NCBI GenBank assembly: GCA_047975545.1
Contig: JBKEDS010000011.1
Span: 35,370 to 99,369, forward strand
Direction of reading: 5' to 3'
Source: JBKEDS01 sp047975545
GTDB lineage: Bacteria > Bacteroidota > Bacteroidia > Flavobacteriales > Flavobacteriaceae
DNA: 64,000 nt
The first letter of the stretch is position 1. Each line of letters begins with the position of its first letter. Under the pieces are notes generated by a model. It had not been told where the DNA came from. It saw only the letters and a program-made list of their open reading frames with translations, and ran no database searches. Both the position numbers and the translations under genes were made by a program. Positions 35,963-44,600 of the stretch are shown piece by piece.

Positions 35963-37909
35963 ATGACAACTAAATTATTTTTTACATTGCTCACGGGTAT
36001 ATGTTGTATGTACACGTTCGCACAAGAATTTACGGTTTCCGGCCCCAATAAAAACTTGCAAGTTAAAATAGTATTGCAGCAATCGGGAATATTAAATTAT
36101 TCGGTAGTGTATAACGATAAAGTCATGTTGGAAGATTCTCCATTAGGACTTGTAACTAATGTTGCGGACTTTAGCAAAAATCTTAGCTACGTAAGCCATA
36201 CTGAAAATGTGCTTGACGAAACATATACCATAGATAGGGCCAAAACAAGCAATATAAATTATAAGGCAAGCGAAATTGTTATTACGTTACAAAACCAAAA
36301 CCAACAGCAATTTAATGTGGTTTTTAGAGTGGGTAACAACGATATAGCCTTTAAATACGAATTACAACAATATGGCGAAACAGCCAGTTTAATTGTAGAA
36401 AAGGAAGTTACTGGTTTTGATTTTCCGCAGCAAACCACTACATTTTTAACGCCCCAAGCTACCCCCATGATTGGTTGGAAGCGAACAAAGCCCAGTTACG
36501 AAGAAGAATACATTGCCGATGGAAAATTAGGGGCACCATCCAAATACGGCGTAGGTTATACTTTTCCGGGTCTGTTCCGTATTGGCGATAACGGTTGGGT
36601 TTTAGTATCCGAAACAGGGGTAAACGGTGCGTATTGCGGTGCAAAATTAAGTGAAGGAACAGTAGCGGGACTTTATACAATTGCTTTTCCCGAATCAGGG
36701 GAAAATAATGGACTTGGTAATGTATCTCCTGGTTTTGCCCTCCCCGGGGCAACACCTTGGCGTACGCTAACCATTGGCGAAAATTTAAAACCTATTGTAG
36801 AAACTACCGTGGCGTTTGATGTTGTAAAACCGCTATACAAACCAAGCACAACTTATAAATATGGCCGTTCGGTTTGGAGCTGGATTATGTGGCAGGACCA
36901 TAGCGTAAATTATGATGACCAAATAGAATATATAGATTTGGCGGCAAATATGGGGTATGAATTTTCGTTGGTCGATGGCTTATGGGATAAACAAATAGGA
37001 CGTGATAAACTTGAAAAAATAGCCGAATATGCGCAATCTAAAAATGTTGGGCTTTTTGTATGGTATAACTCAAATGGCTATTGGAACGATGCGCCCCAAG
37101 GACCAAAACAGCGCATGAATACGGCCATAGCAAGACAGGAAGAAATGGCATGGTTGCAAAAAATGGGCGTTAAAGGTATAAAAGTCGATTTTTTTGGAGG
37201 CGATAAACAAAAAACCATGCAGCTTTATGAGGATATTCTTTCAGATGCCAACCGGTTTGGGTTAATGGTTATTTTCCACGGTTGTACGCTTCCACGTGGT
37301 TGGGAGCGCATGTATCCCAATTATGTTGGCAGTGAGGCCGTACTGGCTTCCGAAAATCTTATTTTCACACAGCACGCCAATGATAATGAGGCATTCAATG
37401 CCTGTTTGCACCCGTTTATCAGAAATGCTGTTGGCAGTATGGAGTTCGGCCCCGTTTTGTTGAACAAACGCCATAACCGCACAAACGATGGGGGCACAAC
37501 CCGGCGTACTACGGATATTTTTCAGTTGGCAACGTCTATTTTATTTCAAAATCCGGTTCAAATGTTTGCCTTGGCACCCAACAATTTACACGATGTTCCG
37601 GAATTTGAAATCGATTTTATGAAAAAAGTGCCAACCACTTGGGATGAAACACGTTTTATAGACGGTTATCCTGGAAAATATGTGGTATTGGCTCGCCGGC
37701 ATCAATATACATGGTATGTAGTGGCGTTAAATGCTCAAGACAAAACAATAGAACTGAAAGTAAATCTCGATATGTTTGCTAATTTGGATGTTAATGAATA
37801 TTATGATGATTCTGCCCGTAAATCCAAACTAAGGCAAACAAAAGTTAGCAAAAAAGGAGCGGTTGTCTTAACGGTACAGCCCAATGGTGCTGTTATTTTA
37901 ACAAATTGA
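35963..37909 (+). CDS. GH97 alpha-glycosidase, probably retaining alpha-galactosidase type
   Basis: Glycoside hydrolase family 97 enzyme, 648 residues, signal peptide ending MYTFAQ. Order: N-terminal beta-super-sandwich (about 22-280), TIM barrel (290-560, start GRSVWSWIMWQDHSVNYDDQ) and a C-terminal beta-sandwich. D409 in GIKVDFFGGDKQ occupies the place of the nucleophile of retaining GH97 enzymes; inverting alpha-glucosidases such as SusB lack that Asp and use Glu bases. From family knowledge this points to alpha-galactosidase or related beta-L-arabinopyranosidase activity. It is embedded in the GH43 run with 22-base gaps on both sides. Confidence 0.92.
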   Translation: MTTKLFFTLLTGICCMYTFAQEFTVSGPNKNLQVKIVLQQSGILNYSVVYNDKVMLEDSPLGLVTNVADFSKNLSYVSHTENVLDETYTIDRAKTSNINYKASEIVITLQNQNQQQFNVVFRVGNNDIAFKYELQQYGETASLIVEKEVTGFDFPQQTTTFLTPQATPMIGWKRTKPSYEEEYIADGKLGAPSKYGVGYTFPGLFRIGDNGWVLVSETGVNGAYCGAKLSEGTVAGLYTIAFPESGENNGLGNVSPGFALPGATPWRTLTIGENLKPIVETTVAFDVVKPLYKPSTTYKYGRSVWSWIMWQDHSVNYDDQIEYIDLAANMGYEFSLVDGLWDKQIGRDKLEKIAEYAQSKNVGLFVWYNSNGYWNDAPQGPKQRMNTAIARQEEMAWLQKMGVKGIKVDFFGGDKQKTMQLYEDILSDANRFGLMVIFHGCTLPRGWERMYPNYVGSEAVLASENLIFTQHANDNEAFNACLHPFIRNAVGSMEFGPVLLNKRHNRTNDGGTTRRTTDIFQLATSILFQNPVQMFALAPNNLHDVPEFEIDFMKKVPTTWDETRFIDGYPGKYVVLARRHQYTWYVVALNAQDKTIELKVNLDMFANLDVNEYYDDSARKSKLRQTKVSKKGAVVLTVQPNGAVILTN

Positions 37910-37931
37910 TGGTGTTGATAATAAAATAGGA

Positions 37932-38978
37932 ATGAACAAAATAAAAATATCAATATGCGTTTTAATCGTTATGTTATTTTCGGCTGCTTTTGCCCAAAAC
38001 AATAAAGCAGAACCTAAATTTATAGGATATTTATTCACCTATTTTGAAGGCGCTTCAGAAAGCAGAAAAAACGAAGAGCAATTGCGTTTTGCCATAAGCG
38101 AAGATGCAGTGAATTGGTTGGCCTTAAATGATAATTCACCTATTTTGGGTTCCGATAACATTTCCCAATCGGGTGGTATCCGCGATCCACATATTTTACG
38201 TGGTGAAGACAAAAATTCGTATTATATAGTTGCTACCGATATGTCAACTGCGGCAAACGGTTGGAAGGAAAATCCGGGAATTGTGCTGCTTAAATCCAAT
38301 AATTTAATTGATTGGAAGCATAGCGCCATCAATCTTTCAAAAGATTATCCCGAAAAATTTGCCAATGCCTATTGGGTTTGGGCGCCACAGACTATTTATG
38401 ACCCCGAAGCCAAAAAGTACCTGATTTATTTTACGGTGAAATTTAAAGATGACGATAAATTGGATTTTTACAGTGCTTATGCCAATGCGGATTTCTCGGA
38501 TTTTGAAAATGAACCAACACTTATGTTTTCGGCCAAGGACGGTGCCATCGATGGCGATATTGTTTATAAGGACGGTACCTATCATTTATTCTACAAAGGC
38601 AACACCAAGGACGAAAACGATAAGGAATTTGAAAATGGAATAAAGCAAGCCACAAGTAAATCATTGCAGGGCCCTTGGGAAGAATCTTTCAACTACATCG
38701 ATTATTATGCCGATAAAAAAACAACGGTTGAAGGCTCATCGGTTTTCAAGCTAAATAATTCCGACGAGTATATTTTAATGTACGATTTGTATTCCAGTGG
38801 TCGCTACGAGTTTCAGCGCAGTAAGGATTTGTACAATTTTACCAAACAACCGGAATCCTTTGTTAAAAATTTTCATCCGCGGCACGGTAGCGTTATAAGC
38901 ATAACACAGGATGAAGCCGATAGGTTATATAGCAAATGGAGTAAAACGGTTCAAAAAAACATCAAACAAAAAGAATAA
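37932..38978 (+). CDS. GH43-like secreted glycosidase
   Basis: GH43 beta-propeller protein, 348 residues, signal peptide MNKIKISICVLIVMLFSAAF then AQ, no lipobox. Base D85 in GGIRDPHIL, acidic block AIDGDIVYKDGTYHLFYKG and acid E267 in TVEGSSVFKL. It belongs to the same subgroup as domain 1 of the double-GH43 protein, to which it is much closer (shared IDGDIVYKDGTYHLF) than to the 34876 protein. Third copy of this subgroup in 6 kb. Substrate not determinable. Confidence 0.87.
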   Translation: MNKIKISICVLIVMLFSAAFAQNNKAEPKFIGYLFTYFEGASESRKNEEQLRFAISEDAVNWLALNDNSPILGSDNISQSGGIRDPHILRGEDKNSYYIVATDMSTAANGWKENPGIVLLKSNNLIDWKHSAINLSKDYPEKFANAYWVWAPQTIYDPEAKKYLIYFTVKFKDDDKLDFYSAYANADFSDFENEPTLMFSAKDGAIDGDIVYKDGTYHLFYKGNTKDENDKEFENGIKQATSKSLQGPWEESFNYIDYYADKKTTVEGSSVFKLNNSDEYILMYDLYSSGRYEFQRSKDLYNFTKQPESFVKNFHPRHGSVISITQDEADRLYSKWSKTVQKNIKQKE

Positions 38979-39026
38979 TAGTAATAATGATAAAACAAGG
39001 CGTAAAATAAATTAAAAAAAATCACT

Positions 39027-40034
39027 ATGAAATTAAAACACTTAATATTGGGAATAGCAGGTTTAACAGCGGGTTTTGTGCCAAATGCTAAAGCTCAGGA
39101 TAAAACCGAAACTGGAAATATAATCCATACATGGCAGCCCAAAGGCAATCCCGTTATTACCCATAAATACACGGCCGATGTTGCGGCATTGGTTCATAAC
39201 GATACCTTGTTTATTTATGCGGGCGAAGATTTTAAAGGTGGACAAAAAGGCTATAACATCCTTAATTGGTGCGTTTTTGCCACTACCGATATGAAAACCT
39301 TTTGGGAATATAAAACCCCTTTAAAAGCATCGGATTTTACTTGGGGCGAACAAAATGCCGCTTGGGCCAGTCAGGTTATCGAGCGCAACGGAAAGTTTTA
39401 TTGGTACACCAGCTCACAAACAACAGGTATAGGGGTAGCGGTTTCAGACCGCCCAGAAGGCCCTTATAAAGATGCCATTGGAAAACCCTTGTTTACAAAC
39501 CAAGATAGCTTTGGTAAAACCCACAGTTGGCGTACCATAGACCCCAGCGTATTTGTCGACGACGATGGGCAAGCGTGGATTTACTGGGGCAACGGCGCCT
39601 GTTGGGTAGCCAAATTAAACGAGGATATGGTGTCTTATGATAAAGATTACGGTATAAAAATGATAGATATTCAAGGTGAAATGGAATTTCCTTTTACCGA
39701 AGCGCCTTGGATACAAAAAAGAAACGGGAAGTACTTGTTGTCGTTTGCCATTGGGTTTCCCGAGCGCATTGCCTACGCCGTAAGCGATAAGCCCGAAGGC
39801 CCCTACACTTATAAAGGCATTATTAACGAAATAGCGGGTAACAGTAACACCAACCACCAAGCCATTATCGATTTTAAGGGGAAATCTTATTTTATTTATC
39901 ATAACGGAGGTATTCAAACCGACGGCGGTAGTTATAGTCGGTCGGTATGTATCGATAAGATGGAATTTGATGAAAACGGACTGTACAAACCCGTAATCAT
40001 GACCACCAAGGGCATTAACCATGAAAACGATTAA
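39027..40034 (+). CDS. GH43 glycosidase (arabinofuranosidase/xylosidase-like)
   Basis: GH43 protein, 335 residues, signal peptide MKLKHLILGIAGLTAGFVPN then AKAQ. Base D51 in YTADVAALV, second Asp in TIDPSVFVDDDGQAWIYWG and acid E225 in PFTEAPWIQKRNGKYLLSF. This TEAPWI arrangement is typical of the arabinofuranosidase/xylosidase branch of GH43. It is a stand-alone relative of domain 2 of the double-GH43 protein. 48 bases separate it from the gene before and 28 from the gene after. Confidence 0.9.
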   Translation: MKLKHLILGIAGLTAGFVPNAKAQDKTETGNIIHTWQPKGNPVITHKYTADVAALVHNDTLFIYAGEDFKGGQKGYNILNWCVFATTDMKTFWEYKTPLKASDFTWGEQNAAWASQVIERNGKFYWYTSSQTTGIGVAVSDRPEGPYKDAIGKPLFTNQDSFGKTHSWRTIDPSVFVDDDGQAWIYWGNGACWVAKLNEDMVSYDKDYGIKMIDIQGEMEFPFTEAPWIQKRNGKYLLSFAIGFPERIAYAVSDKPEGPYTYKGIINEIAGNSNTNHQAIIDFKGKSYFIYHNGGIQTDGGSYSRSVCIDKMEFDENGLYKPVIMTTKGINHEND

Positions 40035-40062
40035 AAATGAAAATTTCAAACCATAAATAAAG

Positions 40063-41058
40063 ATGAACTTAAAAACACAAACGGTTTGTTTTTTTATTGT
40101 TTTAACAAGCATATGTTGTTTTTCGCAAGAGAAGCAAATAAAACAAAACATTCCGTTGGATGCTATTCGCCTAAGCGACCCCGCAATTCTTGCGGATAAA
40201 GCAACCCAAACATACTACATGACCGGAACGGGAGGAATGCTCTGGAAAAGCAAAGACCTTAAATTGTGGAATGGTCCTTATAAAATTGCCAAAACCGACC
40301 CAAATTCATGGATGGGGCCAAACCCCATGATTTGGGCAGCAGAGCTTCACCAATACAAAAACAAGTATTATTATTTTGCCACGTTTACAAACAGGGGTGT
40401 TATAATCGATACGGTTTCGGGAATCCCGATAGAGCGCCGTGCCAGCCATGTTTTAGTAAGTAGTAGGCCCGAAGGGCCTTATGTTCCCATGGAGGATAAA
40501 ACTTATTTGCCCGCCAATATGCCAACATTAGATGGTACGTTTTGGGTGGGTACCGATGGAAAACCGTATATGGTATATTGTTACGAATGGCTTCAAAACG
40601 GCAATGGTACTATGGAAAAGATAGAGCTAAAACCCGATTTGAGTGGTTCGATAGGCAAGGGGGAATTGTTGTTTAAAGCCAGCGATTCGCCTTGGAGCCG
40701 TGAAAAGGACAGTCAAGGTAACGATAAACCCAATAAAGTTACCGATGGCCCATATTTGTTTAAAACAGAAACAGGCAGATTGGGCATGATTTGGACCAGT
40801 TGGATTTACGACGTGTACACGCAAGGCGTAGCATATTCCCAAAGCGGTACGCTCGATGGCCCTTGGATACAAGAAAAGGGCCCGATAACCCCACCGAACT
40901 TTGGGCATGGCATGTTGTTTGAAACTTTTGAAGGGCAATTGTTAATGGCACTTCATAGCCATAAAAAAACAGATGGAAAAACCGTTCGCATTCCTCATTT
41001 ATTTGAAGTGGATTTGTCCGGTGACAGATTGGAGGTTGTTGGACCGTTTAAACCTTGA
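40063..41058 (+). CDS. GH43 protein with Asp at the usual acid position
   Basis: GH43 beta-propeller, 331 residues, signal peptide MNLKTQTVCFFIVLTSICCF then SQ. Base D39 (RLSDPAIL) and pKa-tuning D157 (PTLDGTFW) are clear. Where most GH43 enzymes have an acid Glu in an EGP motif, this protein has D228 (KVTDGPYLFK). Similar TDGP proteins exist in Bacteroidetes, so this may be a subfamily trait rather than damage, but activity is less certain. It is the last gene of the plus-strand run; the next gene is convergent with only 24 bases between. Confidence 0.85.
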   Translation: MNLKTQTVCFFIVLTSICCFSQEKQIKQNIPLDAIRLSDPAILADKATQTYYMTGTGGMLWKSKDLKLWNGPYKIAKTDPNSWMGPNPMIWAAELHQYKNKYYYFATFTNRGVIIDTVSGIPIERRASHVLVSSRPEGPYVPMEDKTYLPANMPTLDGTFWVGTDGKPYMVYCYEWLQNGNGTMEKIELKPDLSGSIGKGELLFKASDSPWSREKDSQGNDKPNKVTDGPYLFKTETGRLGMIWTSWIYDVYTQGVAYSQSGTLDGPWIQEKGPITPPNFGHGMLFETFEGQLLMALHSHKKTDGKTVRIPHLFEVDLSGDRLEVVGPFKP

Positions 41059-41082
41059 AAGCGAAAAATAATTAAAAGTAAA

Positions 41083-41541
41083 TTATCGCTCCGAAATTTC
41101 TTTTAAGCGGTCTAAGGCTGTCGGGTAAGTGTTTTTGAAATAATCCAAATAGTCGTCAACTGTGTCCAAGTCTACGGTTACGGTTGTTATACCGTTGTTT
41201 TCTTGGTAAGAATAATTTTCGTGTCCGCCAGCCCATTTTTCGACTTGTTCGCCTGTTAGCACTTCCATGTCTCCATCTAAAAAACCATAAAGCCTAATAG
41301 ATACAAACTTGGCCGGTTGGTGTTCCACAATTTTAGAAACCATTCCTCCCTTTTTCCCGTTTTCGTCTACGCCTATAAAATAAATTTTGCCTCCTTTTTC
41401 CCAACTTCCTTCGTAGGTTGAAGTTGGATTAAATGCAGAGGTCCAATGTTCGTAGGTACCTTTGTTTTTTAAGCCCAACATGGTTTCGTATACGTTTTGG
41501 GCTGTTGCGTTTATTTCTTTGGCGAATTGTAGTTTTTTCAT
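41083..41541 (-). CDS. SRPBCC/START-like protein (AHSA1 type)
   Basis: Small cytosolic protein of 152 residues with no signal. Pattern of the SRPBCC/AHSA1 ligand-binding fold: an N-terminal strand and helix (LQFAKEINATAQNVYETMLG), a WTSAFNPTSTYEGSWEKGGKIYF strand pair, KGGMVSKIVEHQPAKFVSIRLYG, and a long C-terminal helix (VDDYLDYFKNTYPTALDRLK). These proteins bind hydrophobic ligands or act as co-chaperone-like domains; no specific role is known. It is convergent with the GH43 run and is probably unrelated to glycan use. Confidence 0.85.
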   Translation of the reverse strand: MKKLQFAKEINATAQNVYETMLGLKNKGTYEHWTSAFNPTSTYEGSWEKGGKIYFIGVDENGKKGGMVSKIVEHQPAKFVSIRLYGFLDGDMEVLTGEQVEKWAGGHENYSYQENNGITTVTVDLDTVDDYLDYFKNTYPTALDRLKEISER

Positions 41542-41618
41542 TTTTGATTACAGATTTAGATTCAATTTTTTTAAACAATTGAAAAAAATTTAAGCGAGTT
41601 CACAGTCTAAATATACGT

Positions 41619-41661
41619 AAAAAAACAAGGCAACAGATGCGCTTTTCATACTGTTGCCTTG
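41619..41661 (-). terminator. Rho-independent terminator of the large T9SS protein gene
   Basis: Perfect 11-bp stem CAAGGCAACAG (41626-41636) with CTGTTGCCTTG (41651-41661). Read on the minus strand it is followed by seven T (plus-strand A run 41619-41625). It begins about 30 bases after the stop of the 1448-residue protein. Confidence 0.9.
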
Positions 41662-41691
41662 TAATACCAATTTTATCTTGAAAAATCTTAA

Positions 41692-44600
41692 CTATTTAAC
41701 CACCACTTTAAATTGTTTCGATAAAGTACCTGATTTTATTTCAACAATATAAACACCGCTGGAAGAAGGAACTTTAATAGTCATTAAGCTACTATTTATG
41801 TTGTTTTGGGAAATAAGCGTGCCCAAGATATTGTAAACATTAATTAAATCGCCTTTTTCTATCGTTTTTGAATCTATGTTAATATTTAGTTTTTGTCCGG
41901 ATTCTACCGGATTTGGATAAATTTTAATTATAGATTGTTCAATTTCTGTGGATTTGTCGGAAAGTGTCCTTTCGTTTATAAGCGTTTCTATATTAGAATT
42001 GGAAAGGGCATAATTGTAAATCCTAAAATCGTCGTAGCTATGGTTGGCATAAGGGTCGGCCGACCATTGTGATTTGCCCAAATAGTTTTGGTTGGTACTT
42101 CCCATATCGGAAGGGGTAATCGTCATGTTTGAATTACGGCCTGCTTCAGCTCCATCAATATATAAAATACCCTCATTGCCCGATAGCGCTATTGCAAAAT
42201 GGTGCCATTCCCCGACAGAAAGTATGGCGTCACTATTAATTTGCTGCTCGTTATCGTTGTTTTTAATACCGTAGCGTATAGTGTTAGCACTACTTTTGGC
42301 GGTTAAAAACATGTATTTGGAAGTGTCCGTGCCAAAATCAAAAATACGATTCCAAGTGGGGTTGTCCTCTATTTTTACCCAAGTGGCAATTGTAAAATCG
42401 GTAAGGCTCGACACAATATTATTTCCAAGTTGAAGATAGGATTGATTGGAGGATGATAATGTTACTGCGTTTCCGTTGTTGCCTGAGGTCCATTGTGCAC
42501 TGTTTTTTAATTCGGCATGGTAGCCGCCCCATTCATCGTAAGCAATAATTCCCGTATTTTCGTTAAAGGAAAATTTGGCATGTTGGCCAAATTTTGGGTT
42601 TGCAACTAAAGTTTGCGATTCTGGGCCATTACCAACACTATTTTTGGGTTGTAGTTTATAGTAATAGGTTTCGTCATTGGTTACATCTGTAGCATCTGTA
42701 AAGCGTGTGCCTTCAAAATTGTCTGCAATAACTGTAAAAGGGCCTTCGGAACTTGAGGATTTAGAGATTTTGTAAGTTGTATCATAAGCAAAATTCCAAG
42801 TAAGTACCACCTGTGCATCGCCAGATGAAACATAGGGGTTCTCAATAGCGCTGGGAACACTAAGGGCTGATGTTGCGATTTCCAATATATCAGATGGTGT
42901 ACCTTCTCCATAACTATTAACGCCAATAACTTGGTAGAAATATGTGGTTTCTACAGTAAGATTTTCGTCTAAATATTTATTGTTCCCATCGGTATCGTCC
43001 GGATTGTCGTAATTATAGTTTTCGGCTATAAGTTCAAAAGGGCCATCAATTGAAGCGGCTCGTTTTATGTTGTAAGCACGGGCATTGTCCACATGGTTCC
43101 ATTGTAATTGTATTACGGTAGAGGAAAATGTTGTTCCGGTAAGTATAGGTGCAACGGTAGCTTCGTCCCTTACAACTGTTATTTCACGGGAATATTCGGA
43201 TTCGGTGTCTTTATAACTAACGGCTTTAATTCGGTATATGGCAGAATTATAGTTTATGGCTTCCGAAAATGAAACCATCCCGTATTCGGTATAATCTTCT
43301 CCGTTGCCCAATGTGCCTATTGCTATGAAATCTTCATCGGTATCTGTTTTTCGTTCTATAACATAACTTTTTCCGGTTTCGCCATTATGGTCGTACCACG
43401 AAAGGGTGGTAGAGGCGTAATCGTTGGATAATTGTGGCGTTTTTATCCATGGCGGGGCTATTTTCCAAAGATGGTCGTACTCGTTTATTTTTTTAAATCC
43501 AACTTGCGAATTGAAATTGCCAAATTCTTGGCCTGCAGGAGTAAGTTGTCCTTCGAGTACTACTGCTCTGGCATCGTTTACCCAGTTGTACACAAAATGG
43601 TGTTCGAGTAAATTGTTGTTTTCAAAATAGTTAAGCATTTCTACCATTTTGGTTCTTTGCCTTTCGGCATTTGCAGCACTTAGGGGCAGGGCAACGGTTT
43701 GTTCGTTATCGTTTTCATCTAAAATAGGGTTTCCATTAGCATCAACTCGTATTCCCGTATCGTCGGGCCATTTGTTGGCATCGGCGGTATTGGTCCAGTT
43801 GGCACCGTTATTCCATTCGGTAAGCCATATGGGGCGTTTTAAAGTAGGTTCGCTTTGGTTGCCCCTTGCGGCCAAGTCCGTGTTCCAATCCCACCAGCCT
43901 GAAGCTTGGTCTTGGTAGGCATGAAAAGCTATAAAATCTACACGGTAATTTAATAAATCGCACAGTGCAATAAATTCTTGAAGCCAGGTACTGCCAAGGG
44001 AGGCGGGTGCGGGCGATCCAATACGCAAGCCCGATTTAAAAAGCTCGGGCCATTGTTCGATTGCCGATACTACGGACATGTTGGCTTGGTCCGACCTTGC
44101 GGGTTCGTTATAGCCCAGTACGTGCGAAACATTGTTTCGGGCGTTTATTACCTCGAATGAATCCCATCCCAAATTATGGCGCATGGGGACATATTGAACA
44201 TCTGCGTCCTCGGTATTTCCTCCAGCAGACCAATCGTACATTATGGTTGAGCCTAATCCGCTGCCCGGTACGCCTGCTGTACCTATTTTTGATGACCATT
44301 CCCATTTAAAAACCCTAACAAAGGAAATAAAGCTACTATTGTCGGTTTGGGTTGCTATAAAGCCTTCGGGTAGAACAGGCACTTCTAAGTCTTCATCGTT
44401 GGCAATATACATTTTGCTAAAACCGGTGCCATCTATATTGTTGGCTAATGTTGCAGCAAATCCTTTTTTAAGTTTAAATGATTTGATGTTATTGTCAAAA
44501 CTTTCCAAATTATTATGGTAGGTATGTATTTCTAAGGATTGTGCATCTCCGGCAAAATTTTCTTCGGAATAAACGGTAATGGCCTGTTGTGTGTCCAGCA

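Noticed and set aside
39615..40151. 178-codon minus-strand frame across two GH43 genes
   Set aside because: Antisense to two clear GH43 coding regions, with no recognisable domain.
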